A stretch of 64,000 bases of DNA from positions 186,001 through 250,000 of the forward strand of contig OZ253454.1 in assembly GCA_965261475.1 (NCBI GenBank), in the 5' to 3' direction. The notes beneath the pieces are model-generated. The model saw only the letters and a program-made list of their open reading frames with translations. It had not been told where the DNA came from and made no database searches. Source of the DNA: G965261475 sp965261475 [NCBI: bacterium] (lineage in GTDB: Bacteria; SAR324; XYD2-FULL-50-16). Shown here piece after piece: positions 54,109-62,991 of the stretch. Numbering within the stretch: position 1 is the stretch's first letter; every line of letters begins with the position of its first letter. The position numbers were made by a program, and so were the translations under genes.

Positions 54109-54375
54109 ATGGATTTTAAACAAAAATTATTAAATAACCCAGAGCAACTAAAAAAAATAGATGTAGATTTTAGAGTAGAGCTAGCTTCTAAAGAAATTGC
54201 TATGCAAGATGTTTTATCTCTACAAGAAGGTAGCGTCTTTGTTTTTGATGAAGACTTAGACCAACCTTTGAGTATAGTTATTCGTGGAGCAAAGATTGCA
54301 GAGGGTATTTTAGTTCAATGTGAGGGTGGCTACGGTATCAAAATTACCAAAACCTTGCTAGAGCTAGACCTCTAG
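54109..54375 (+). CDS. FliN-like SpoA-domain protein
   Basis: Its 88 residues form one SpoA (surface presentation of antigens) domain, the module of flagellar switch protein FliN and of type III secretion C-ring proteins: VDFRVELASKEIAMQDVLSL, LQEGSVFVFDED, and the C-terminal GYGIKITKTL. It starts eight bases after aspS. No other flagellar or secretion gene lies in the window, so I cannot tell which apparatus it serves. Confidence 0.78.
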   Translation: MDFKQKLLNNPEQLKKIDVDFRVELASKEIAMQDVLSLQEGSVFVFDEDLDQPLSIVIRGAKIAEGILVQCEGGYGIKITKTLLELDL

Positions 54376-54517
54376 CGCCTACTCAATAATGTTTGTTAAA
54401 ATCAGATGAGCTATTTGTTATAAATAAGAGAGTAAAAGTAGGCTAGGTTTCTAGTGCAAGGTATATTTTATCTGATATTTAGCAGGTAGCAGAAAACAGT
54501 AGTTTAAAAAAAAAGAA

Positions 54518-56578
54518 ATGAGAGTAGAAAAGATAGATTTTTTATGTTTTTTAGAGGCTAGTAAACATTTTGTAATTCCCATTTATCAACGAAATTATGA
54601 TTGGAAAAAAGAGCATTGTGAGCAACTTTACAAAGATTTGGTAGGTTTATCAAAAAATAAACTGGTTGGTTTATCAAAAAATGATAAAACTCATTTTCTT
54701 GGCTCTATCGTTTCTATGTATCATGTCAATGGAGATGATAGGGAATTCCTAATAATAGATGGTCAACAAAGGCTAACAACAATCTCTATCTTGTTGCTTG
54801 CAATATATAACCTGATTGATGAGAAAAAAATGAAAGCAGAAATAACGAAAGAAAAAATCAGAGATAAATATTTAATAAATCAAAATTCTAAGAATGATAA
54901 AAAAATTAAACTAAAATCTGTGAAGAATGATAAGGCAGCTTTTGCTTGCCTTTTTAAAACAAAAGATAATTATCTACCAGACACAAACATTACTGCCAAC
55001 TATCTTTATTTTTATAATAAAATACAAGAAGAAAGAATCTCAATAGATGAGTTGTTTTCAGCAATTAAACAATTAGTTATTATTGAAATTGAACTCATAA
55101 ATGGTGAGGATGACCCGCAATTAATATTTGAGAGTTTAAATTCTACTGGGCTTGATTTAACAGAGGCTGATAAAGTCAGAAATTTTGTTTTAATGAAAGA
55201 AAATCCTACTGTCCAAGAAAGATTTTATAATGATTATTGGAATAAAATAGAGTTAAATACAAATTATAATGTAAGCGACTTTATTAGACATTATCTTACA
55301 ATCAAAGAACGTAAGATTCCAAATAAAGGCAAGGTCTATTTTCATTTTAAAAATTATACTTATGAAAATAATTTGAATAACGAAGAGCTCTTATTAGATC
55401 TGTTGAAATATTCTAAATACTACAAGCAAATTATTACTACAAATAATGACAAGCCATTTTCTCGCCAATTAACTAAAATAAACAGACTTGAAACCGATGT
55501 ATCCTACCCATTCCTGATGGAAGTTTTTGATGATTATACAAAAGGAATGCTTGAAGAAAAAGATTTAGTGGAGATATTAGAAATAGTTATTTCCTTTGTT
55601 TTTAGAAGATTGATTTGTGAAGCTCGTGCGAATGCTGGTCTAAATAAAATATTCATGGTACTAGGAAGAGATATTAAGAAACATAATGATTATACGAGTA
55701 ATTATCTAGAAGTATTTAAACTGGTGATTACACAAAAAAGTCATTCTAGTCGTTTTCCCGACGATAAAGAATTTACATCTAAAATTTTAACCAAAGATAT
55801 TTATAATATTAAAAATAAGTACAGAATATTCCTATTGGAACAATTAGAGAATTTTGAAAACAAAGAAAGAGTAAACATCGAAGAACTAGTATCAAGTAAG
55901 GAATTAACAATTGAGCATATAATGCCTCAAACTTTGAGCGCAGAATGGAAAAATAGTTTAGGTGAAGAGTGTGAGGAAATATATGAAGAGTACCTAAATT
56001 CTTTAGGTAATATCACTTTAACGGGCTATAATTCCAAAATGAGTAATAAATCGTTTATAGAAAAACGTGATATGAAGCAAGGTTTTAAAGAGAGTCGTCT
56101 ATTTTTGAATAGAATGCTATCCGAATTTGATAAATGGGATAAAGATTCAATTATTAAAAGAGCCGCTATACTTAAGGACAAATCTCTAAGAATATGGAAA
56201 TACCCACATAGTGAATACCAGTCAATTGAAAATAATATAAAAATAGGTGACTTAGTAAAACTCCATATCAAAGAAATTTTTTTGTATTGTGAGACTAATC
56301 CTGATGAGTTATCCAAGTTAATGGAGCTTGAATATTCAAAAAAGGTCTTTAACATCAATTATTTTTTTTGTGTAGAAGTTAGGAAAATTGATACAAATCA
56401 TCCCGATGACAAGGTTGCTAAAAAATATGAATCGAAGCGATATTTGAAAGACCCCTACCCTGTCAGAGGAAAAACGGTTAGAGTAACCAGTCAATGGGTT
56501 GAAAGGGAAAGCCGCGAAGAATTTGAGCAATATCTAAGAGAAAAAGAAATTCCACAAAAAAGAGATTATAAACCCTGA
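54518..56578 (+). CDS. GmrSD-type Type IV restriction protein (DUF262-DUF1524)
   Basis: Enzymes of this group cut modified phage DNA in a nucleotide-dependent manner. The N-terminal ParB-like DUF262 domain has IPIYQRNYDW (20-29) and IDGQQRLTT (80-88); the C-terminal DUF1524 nuclease has the HNH-type LTIEHIMPQ (His467) followed by LGNITLTGYNSKMSNKSF. About 140 extra residues follow, ending in an RGKTVRVTSQWV-type segment. The length of 686 suits a fused GmrSD. Residues 42-56 contain a direct repeat VGLSKNKL/VGLSKNDK. Its stop abuts the mod-tail fossil, suggesting insertion there. Confidence 0.88.
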   Translation: MRVEKIDFLCFLEASKHFVIPIYQRNYDWKKEHCEQLYKDLVGLSKNKLVGLSKNDKTHFLGSIVSMYHVNGDDREFLIIDGQQRLTTISILLLAIYNLIDEKKMKAEITKEKIRDKYLINQNSKNDKKIKLKSVKNDKAAFACLFKTKDNYLPDTNITANYLYFYNKIQEERISIDELFSAIKQLVIIEIELINGEDDPQLIFESLNSTGLDLTEADKVRNFVLMKENPTVQERFYNDYWNKIELNTNYNVSDFIRHYLTIKERKIPNKGKVYFHFKNYTYENNLNNEELLLDLLKYSKYYKQIITTNNDKPFSRQLTKINRLETDVSYPFLMEVFDDYTKGMLEEKDLVEILEIVISFVFRRLICEARANAGLNKIFMVLGRDIKKHNDYTSNYLEVFKLVITQKSHSSRFPDDKEFTSKILTKDIYNIKNKYRIFLLEQLENFENKERVNIEELVSSKELTIEHIMPQTLSAEWKNSLGEECEEIYEEYLNSLGNITLTGYNSKMSNKSFIEKRDMKQGFKESRLFLNRMLSEFDKWDKDSIIKRAAILKDKSLRIWKYPHSEYQSIENNIKIGDLVKLHIKEIFLYCETNPDELSKLMELEYSKKVFNINYFFCVEVRKIDTNHPDDKVAKKYESKRYLKDPYPVRGKTVRVTSQWVERESREEFEQYLREKEIPQKRDYKP

Positions 56579-56900
56579 GTAAAACACTACTGAAAATCTG
56601 GGGAAAAATGAAAGCAAAGTCATTTCTAAACTACAATATTGACTTAAAAAAACACGCGAAACATATCAAAGAGTTTCAGCAATTAGAATTATCAAAACAA
56701 AAAGAGTTGATTGAGTTATTAGACAAAAACCAACTCTATGTCAATTTATCTGCTATCAATGACCAGGATTTTGGGCTGAGCGAGGCAGAAAAACAGCTCA
56801 CAAAAGATTTTTATAATACAGAATTGATAATTGAAAATAAAAAAAATAAAACTGCTACAAAACTATTTGAGCAATAACAAATAAGCAACAAACTTGGATG
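56578..56900 (+). pseudogene. Fossil duplicate of the mod 3' end joined to the bro 5' end
   Basis: From KTLLKIWGK (56581) through the ATG at 56608 to DQDFGLSEAEKQLTKDFYN, this repeats the last ~80 residues of the complete mod at 58736-58975. It then runs in frame through ELIIENKKNKTATKLFEQ, matching the first residues of the bro gene (MENKTAIKLFEQQQI), and stops at TAA; similarity goes on to about 56900. A duplicate 89-codon frame (56608-56877) could still be translated but is a fragment. Confidence 0.85.
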
Positions 56901-56935
56901 CGTTTGCTATTTAAATCACTATGTAAAATAAATAT

Positions 56936-58978
56936 ATGAAATTATTTGAAATATTAGCAAAACAACTCAAAAAAGAAAAGGACTTCATAGGCGGTAACAA
57001 AGAGATAAAAAAACGGGTTGTCATACATCAAGCACAAAATTTTGATGCTAGCTTGATTGAATTATTGCTTGATGACAAGGACTTAAAAGCAGAATTCTTT
57101 ATTGAAGTTAAGGGAGTTTTAGTATTTAACCAAAATTTATTCGTGCAGTTTTTAGAACAGAAAAACTACCTGAACGACAGCTATACTCAATACAAAAATA
57201 AGGTCGGACTCACGATTGACGGAAAACACCTCAAACAATGCAACGAAGTGGCATTAGTATGGCCCTTTAAGGACTGTATTTTAGAAGGCGGACAAAGCAG
57301 GGAGTCAGACAAACGAGACGAGATATTTTTTAACGAAATCTTAGCACAAGATGAAATTACCCAATTACTAGAGCCCAAAGTTTTAACTGGTGCCAAGGTT
57401 TATAACAAAGACGGCAAACAAGATTTTAAGAAATTTAGTAGAGATGCAAAAATAAACGAAAAACGAGGATTGCCCGCAAATACCATTACCGATAACTTGA
57501 TTATAAAAGGCAATAACCTCTTGGCACTGCATAGCCTCAAAAAAGAATTTGCCGGTAAAATCAAGCTAATTTATATAGACCCGCCTTATAATACGGGTAA
57601 CGATGGCTTTAAGTACAATGATAATTTTAATCATAGCACTTGGCTTACCTTTATGAAAAACAGGCTGACGGTTGCTAGAGAATTACTAAAAGATGACGGT
57701 GTTATTTTTGTGCAGTGCGATGACAACGAGCAGGCTTATCTAAAAGTATTGATGGATGAGGTTTTTGATAGAGAGAATTTTTTAAATACAATTTTAGTCA
57801 AAGTTAAAGTTAATGCTGGTGTAGGCGGTAGTGGTGAAAATAAAAAACTGAGGAAAAACATAGAAAATTTAAATTTTTTTTGTAAGAATAAATCTCAATT
57901 TACATATAATCCACTCTACAAAAACGAACTAATTACCGAATACATTGCAGAACATAAAAGAAAAAATATTGGATTTTATTATACTAGAATTTTAATAAAT
58001 GAGGGACAAAAAAGCTTTTACAAGGAAGTTGAGGGAATAAAAATTTATAAGCACACTGGTTATAAATTTGATACAATTGCCAAGATTGTAAAGAGAGAAA
58101 ACCTATCTCTAATGCAAGTATATGTCAAATATTTTAATACAATATTTATGGTAACTAATGCCCAAACTCCAAAATTAGCAAAGGTGAATGATGAAGTAAA
58201 GGAAAAACAACAATTGATATCCTATAAATATATCTCTACTAAGAAAAATCAAAACAAAGAAACAACTAAATATATTTGGAATAAAACTTTAGTTGTGTGG
58301 TTTGCTGATTCTGCTATCTCAAAAAATGATACTGTCTTTAAAAAAAAAGAAATTGGCACTCTTTGGGATGATATTTCTTGGGGACGTTTAGATCTTGAGG
58401 GTTCAGTGAACCTCAAAAATGGTAAAAAGCCTGAAAAACTAATCCAAAGAATAGTTGAGTTGGCTACTAAAAAAGATGACCTAGTGCTAGACTACCACCT
58501 AGGCAGTGGTACTACTGCGGCGGTAGCACACAAAATGAGCAGGCAATATATTGGCATAGAGCAAATGGATTATATTGAAACCCATGCCGTAGTAAGATTA
58601 AAAACAGTCATAACTGGAAAGCAAGACGGAATCTCAAAATCTGCAGTTTGGAAAGGCGGCGGCGCATTTACTTATCTAGAGCTCAAAAAATACAACCAAA
58701 CTTTTATCGAGCAAATAGAAAAAGCCAAAGACAGTCAAACACTTTTGAAAATCTGGGAAAAAATGAAAGCAAAGTCATTTTTACACTATAATGTTGACTT
58801 ACAAAAACAAGAGGAACATATCAAAGAGTTACAGCAATTAGAATTATCACAACAAAAAGAGCATTTGATTGAGTTACTAGACAAAAACCAACTCTATGTT
58901 AACCTATCTGCTATCAATGACCAGGATTTTGGGCTGAGTGAGGCAGAAAAACAGCTAACAAAAGATTTTTATAATTGA
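56936..58978 (+). CDS. mod: Type III N6-adenine DNA methyltransferase
   Basis: Mod methylates adenine in an asymmetric site and gives the Type III complex its specificity. Motif IV DPPYNTG (Asp215-Tyr218) comes before motif I DYHLGSGTTAAV (519-530), the beta-class order; the family usually has DxFxGSGTT, so DYH is a variant. The variable region between them (about 250-500) holds the target-recognition domain. At 680 residues it is full length. It ends in FYN followed by TGA, where the A+T tandem repeat begins. Confidence 0.93.
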   Translation: MKLFEILAKQLKKEKDFIGGNKEIKKRVVIHQAQNFDASLIELLLDDKDLKAEFFIEVKGVLVFNQNLFVQFLEQKNYLNDSYTQYKNKVGLTIDGKHLKQCNEVALVWPFKDCILEGGQSRESDKRDEIFFNEILAQDEITQLLEPKVLTGAKVYNKDGKQDFKKFSRDAKINEKRGLPANTITDNLIIKGNNLLALHSLKKEFAGKIKLIYIDPPYNTGNDGFKYNDNFNHSTWLTFMKNRLTVARELLKDDGVIFVQCDDNEQAYLKVLMDEVFDRENFLNTILVKVKVNAGVGGSGENKKLRKNIENLNFFCKNKSQFTYNPLYKNELITEYIAEHKRKNIGFYYTRILINEGQKSFYKEVEGIKIYKHTGYKFDTIAKIVKRENLSLMQVYVKYFNTIFMVTNAQTPKLAKVNDEVKEKQQLISYKYISTKKNQNKETTKYIWNKTLVVWFADSAISKNDTVFKKKEIGTLWDDISWGRLDLEGSVNLKNGKKPEKLIQRIVELATKKDDLVLDYHLGSGTTAAVAHKMSRQYIGIEQMDYIETHAVVRLKTVITGKQDGISKSAVWKGGGAFTYLELKKYNQTFIEQIEKAKDSQTLLKIWEKMKAKSFLHYNVDLQKQEEHIKELQQLELSQQKEHLIELLDKNQLYVNLSAINDQDFGLSEAEKQLTKDFYN

Positions 58979-59109
58979 AAATTGAGAATTGAGAATTGAT
59001 AATGAAGAATTGAAAATTGATAATGGAGAATTGAAAATTGATAATGGAGAATTGAAAATTGATAATGGAGAATTGAGAATTGATAATGAAGAATTGAAAA
59101 TTGAAAATG
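58976..59109. repeat. A+T-rich tandem repeat between mod and bro
   Basis: Five to six imperfect 21-base units of the form GAATTGAAAATTGATAATGG lie head to tail, with a shorter ATTGA sub-repeat. Unit length is a multiple of three. The region covers the mod stop codon and reaches into the start of the bro gene, so copy number sets the spacing between these genes. The fossil junction at 56.8 kb has only about one unit. Confidence 0.92.
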
Positions 59110-59940
59110 GAAAATAAAACTGCCATAAAACTGTTTGAACAACAACAAATACGCACGCACTGGGATGACAAGCAGGAAAAATGGTATTTTTCTATTGTTG
59201 ATGTGGTGGCTATTTTGACCGAGAGCGTCAATCCTCAAGCCTACTGGAGAAAACTCAAAGAAAGGCTTAAAAAAGAAGGCAACGAAACCGTGACAAATTG
59301 TCACGGTTTGAAAATGAAAGCATCAGACGGCAAGATGAGAATTACAGATGTGGCAGACACAGAGCAATTATTTCGGTTAATACAATCTATTCCGTCACCT
59401 AAAGCAGAACCATTTAAGATATGGATAGCAAAAGTAGCCAGAGAGCGAGTTGACGAAATAGACGACCCTGAATTAAGCATTGATCGAGCAATGGAAACCT
59501 ATCTGAAAAAAGGCTATTCCAAAGAATGGATAAATCAACGCTTAAAAAGCATAGAAGTACGCAAAGAATTGACAGACGAATGGGAGACAAGAGGTGTAAA
59601 AAAAGGTTTGGAATATGCTATTTTGAGCGATGAAATCACCAGGGGTTGGAGCGGTTTTTCAGTCAAAGGTTACAAAAAACTTAAAGACTTAAAAAAAGAC
59701 AATCTCCGCGACAACATGAGTAATTTGGAATTAGTACTCAATATGCTTGCTGAAGCCACTACAACTGAAATTAGCAAGGAAAAGAAACCCAAAACATTTG
59801 CTCAAAATAAAACTATTGCCAAGCAAGGCGGTAGCATTGCAGGTAATGCCCGAAAAGAAATAGAGGAGAAAACAGGCAAGAAAGTAGTAACAAAACTTTC
59901 TGCTAAAAACTATTTAGTGCACCTAAAAAAAGATAAATAA
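59107..59940 (+). CDS. Bro-N domain protein (DinD/antirepressor-like) between mod and res
   Basis: The N-terminal ~115 residues match the BRO N-terminal fold: LFEQQQIRTHWDDKQEKWYFSIVDVVAILT, then PQAYWRKLKERL and IQSIPSPKAEPFKIWIAKVA. The C-terminal part (RAMETYLKKGYSKEWINQRLKSIEVRKELTDEW, then NMLAEATTTEI) is like DinD and related damage-inducible proteins. Members bind DNA and often occur on phages and mobile elements. I chose the ATG at 59107, supported by the fossil copy; a TTG lies at 59101. It ends two bases before res. Confidence 0.85.
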   Translation: MENKTAIKLFEQQQIRTHWDDKQEKWYFSIVDVVAILTESVNPQAYWRKLKERLKKEGNETVTNCHGLKMKASDGKMRITDVADTEQLFRLIQSIPSPKAEPFKIWIAKVARERVDEIDDPELSIDRAMETYLKKGYSKEWINQRLKSIEVRKELTDEWETRGVKKGLEYAILSDEITRGWSGFSVKGYKKLKDLKKDNLRDNMSNLELVLNMLAEATTTEISKEKKPKTFAQNKTIAKQGGSIAGNARKEIEEKTGKKVVTKLSAKNYLVHLKKDK

Positions 59941-59942
59941 CA

Positions 59943-62495
59943 ATGGAATTTTTATATAAAATATTTGATGGTCATTTTGCAATAGAAGCACTTCAAAAAG
60001 TGAGTGTTCCGAATTATATTGCTGATAATCTAAAATATGATATTCGTCCATATCAAGAAGAATCTTTTAAGCGATATATCCATGTACATACTAAAGATTT
60101 TGAAGGCAAGCCCAACAAACCTTTGCATTTGCTCTACAACATGGCAACCGGTAGCGGTAAAACCTTAGTAATGGCAGGCTTAATACTTTATCTCTATGAA
60201 AAAGGATTTCGTAATTTTTTGTTTTTTGTCAACTCAAACAACATTATCAATAAAACCAAAGATAATTTTGTAAACCCACAAGCATCAAAATATCTGTTTA
60301 AGAAAAAAATAGACTTTGATGGAAAAGAAGTTTTGATAAAAGAAGTTGGCAATTTTGAGGAAGCAGACGAGCAAAATATCAATATCAAATTTACTACTAT
60401 TCAACAATTGCACTTGGACTTAAACAATACCAAAGAAAATAGCGTTACCTACGAAGATTTACAGGGTAAAAAAATTGTTTTAATTGCAGATGAAGCTCAT
60501 CATTTAAGTTCAGCAACAAAAAGTAACGGAGGCTTGTTCGGTAGCTGGGAGACAACAGTAATGGAAATTCTAAAACAGAATTCTGAGCATATTCTTTTGG
60601 AGTTTACTGCTACATTGGATTACGAAAACCAAGAAATAACCGCAAAATATAAAAACAAAGTAATTTATAAATACGATTTGGCTCAATTTAGAATTGATAA
60701 ATATTCAAAAGAAATTAACTTAATTCGTTCTTTGTATGACGAGCAAGAGCGGATTATTCAAGCTTTAGTACTAAATTTATATCGTCAGGAACTAGCCGCT
60801 TCGAAAGGAATTAACTTAAAACCCGTTATTTTATTTAAGGCAAAAAAAACTATACAAGAATCAGAAGCAAACAAGAGCAAATTCCATGAGTTGATTAGCA
60901 GTTTGAGCGTTAAAATGCTAGATCATATTCATCAGACATCAACTATTGAAATTGTTCAAAAAGCATTCAAATTTTTTGAAAGTCTAAACCTAACGCTAAA
61001 CAAAATAGTAGAACGCATACAATTTAATTTTAAGGAAGAAAACTGTATCAGTGCCAATAGCGACAAAGAAGCAGAATCAAATCAAATTCGCCTAAACACA
61101 CTAGAAGATGCAAATAATCCAATTAGAGCAGTCTTTGCAGTTCACAAATTAAATGAGGGTTGGGATGTTTTAAACCTGTTTGATATTGTTCGTTTGTATG
61201 AAGGGCAGAATACTGGTGGTTCAAATACCAAGATTGGTAAGACTACGCTCTCAGAGGCTCAATTGATTGGCAGAGGTGCTAGATATTTTCCTTTTGCATT
61301 AGAAGAAGGACAAGACAAATATAAGAGAAAATACGATGATAACATTGATGACGAATTGAAAGTGCTAGAAGAGCTTTACTATCATACCAAAGAGGATAAC
61401 AGGTATATTTCGGAATTGAAAAAAGCATTGGTTGAATCTGGTATTTATGAAGATGAAGACAAACTGGTAACCAAAAAACTTACCCTGAAAAAGAAGTTTA
61501 AAACAACCAAGCTTTATAAAAAAGGTAGTATTTTCTACAATAGTAAAAAAAAGAAAAGTTATTTTAATGTCAAGTCATTTGCTGATTTAGGCGTTAAAAA
61601 ACACAATATTACTTTTATGCTTTCGTCAGGTGCGGGGCAGGTATTAAATGTTTTTAACCAAGACCAACAAGAAACTAATATTGAGCCGACAGACCTAGAA
61701 GATATTGCTTTGTGTAAGATACCAAAGCATATCATTCGCTATGCTTTGTCTCAAAATCCATTTTTTTATTTTGATAGTTTAGAGAGATATTTTCCCAATG
61801 TTGCCTCCTTATCCAATTTTATTGATAGCAAGGATTATTTGGGTGGTTTAGCAATAACTTTTAACGGCTCAAAATCAAGGCTTGCCAATATATCCAACTT
61901 TGACTATTTGTTAGCGATCCAAAGGTTGATACAAGCCATAGCAGCTGAAATAAAAGCTAATCTAACCGAATATGAAGGCTCTGACTACTTTAGCAAAAAA
62001 ATAAGCGAGGTATTTACAAACAAAAATATCAAAGTTCCCAAAGGTAGCGAACGAGCGAACGGACAAGAAAATTTTGTTGCCGAAAAATCTTGGTATGTTT
62101 ACAACGCAAATTACGGCACAAGCGAGGAAAAAGAATTTGTCAAAATGTTTGCTAGATATTTTAAAGAATTACAGAAAACCCATAAGAATATTTATCTTAT
62201 TCGTAGCGAAAGAGCATTTAAAATTATAGATAAACTAGGCAGAGCTTTTGAACCAGACTTTGTGCTTTTTTGCACACAGAAAGATGGTAAAAATCTAACT
62301 TATCAGGTATTTATTGAGCCAAAAGGCAAACATTTGAAAATTCACGATAAGTGGAAAGAAGACTTTTTAAAAGAAATAAGAGATAAAAAAACCATCAAAA
62401 TCAGTTCTGAAAAATATCTAATAACGGGCGTTCCTTTTTACAATTATGAGGATGACGATAAATTTCAAAAAGTATTGAAATCAGTTCTTGACTAA
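59943..62495 (+). CDS. res: Type III restriction endonuclease, Res subunit
   Basis: Res is the translocase and nuclease partner of Mod. It begins with a superfamily 2 helicase: RPYQEESF, Walker A MATGSGKT (67-74), DEAH box (Asp183-His186), and VHKLNEGWDVLNLFDIV with LIGRGARYFPF as helicase motifs V and VI. The C-terminal nuclease PD-(D/E)xK is placed at Asp772 (FEPDF) and Glu792-x-Lys794 (IEPKG). All motifs are intact in 850 residues, so the enzyme should be functional. The start lies two bases after the bro gene. Confidence 0.93.
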   Translation: MEFLYKIFDGHFAIEALQKVSVPNYIADNLKYDIRPYQEESFKRYIHVHTKDFEGKPNKPLHLLYNMATGSGKTLVMAGLILYLYEKGFRNFLFFVNSNNIINKTKDNFVNPQASKYLFKKKIDFDGKEVLIKEVGNFEEADEQNINIKFTTIQQLHLDLNNTKENSVTYEDLQGKKIVLIADEAHHLSSATKSNGGLFGSWETTVMEILKQNSEHILLEFTATLDYENQEITAKYKNKVIYKYDLAQFRIDKYSKEINLIRSLYDEQERIIQALVLNLYRQELAASKGINLKPVILFKAKKTIQESEANKSKFHELISSLSVKMLDHIHQTSTIEIVQKAFKFFESLNLTLNKIVERIQFNFKEENCISANSDKEAESNQIRLNTLEDANNPIRAVFAVHKLNEGWDVLNLFDIVRLYEGQNTGGSNTKIGKTTLSEAQLIGRGARYFPFALEEGQDKYKRKYDDNIDDELKVLEELYYHTKEDNRYISELKKALVESGIYEDEDKLVTKKLTLKKKFKTTKLYKKGSIFYNSKKKKSYFNVKSFADLGVKKHNITFMLSSGAGQVLNVFNQDQQETNIEPTDLEDIALCKIPKHIIRYALSQNPFFYFDSLERYFPNVASLSNFIDSKDYLGGLAITFNGSKSRLANISNFDYLLAIQRLIQAIAAEIKANLTEYEGSDYFSKKISEVFTNKNIKVPKGSERANGQENFVAEKSWYVYNANYGTSEEKEFVKMFARYFKELQKTHKNIYLIRSERAFKIIDKLGRAFEPDFVLFCTQKDGKNLTYQVFIEPKGKHLKIHDKWKEDFLKEIRDKKTIKISSEKYLITGVPFYNYEDDDKFQKVLKSVLD

Positions 62496-62991
62496 ATTGC
62501 ACTATAAGTAATTTAATGCAATAAAAATCATACTGACCGCAATTATATAGCAAGGTTTAAAGTGAAATTCAAAGTCATTATTTATAGAGAATATTGAGGG
62601 CAACAGAGGTAAATTAGGGAAAGGTGAAGTATGGATATGTAGCCTAAAGAGTGATAATTATGGGAAAAAGAAAGTATAATTTACTCTGATGCTATTGAAG
62701 AAGTAATGATTGATAATGGTGGCTTTGCTAACTTAAAATATAGAAAAATATAGAACCCAAGAATATTTACATATACTAGAGAAAAAATAACCAAATATTC
62801 CCCGCATACATCATAAAAATGAGCTATACAGGGCTTGAGCAGTAAAATTAGCTTAACCATAAATTTTTAATTTAACTAGTCAATATCAAGGTTTTTGAAA
62901 GAAAATACTACAGCATACTAACTAAAAACACTATAGTATGTAAGAAGTAGAATTTTTTTTGAATGATTATTCGTTTGATTAGTTATAAGCA
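62496..62991. other. 496-base region without an intact gene
   Basis: Short runs of sense codons (for example EGNRGKLGKGEVWICSLKSD and YSDAIEEVMIDNGGF) are broken by stops and frame changes, consistent with a decayed gene I cannot name. A seven-base inverted repeat, CATACTA at 62914-62920 and TAGTATG at 62934-62940, stands just before the recB-like gene with a T-run after it, and could be an operator or a weak terminator. ATTGCA and TGCAAT flank a loop just after res. Confidence 0.4.

Noticed and set aside
58976-59109. CRISPR-like array
   Set aside because: The units are contiguous with no unique spacers and no cas genes are present.
58914-59304. Two overlapping minus-strand frames of about 105-111 codons
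   Set aside because: They are only the tandem repeat read backwards (recurring FSILHYQ-type units) plus antisense mod and bro sequence.
62560-62820. Possible HicB antitoxin or transposase remnant
   Set aside because: Short phrases such as FKVIIYRE looked suggestive, but frames change and stops intervene; the similarity is too weak to name.
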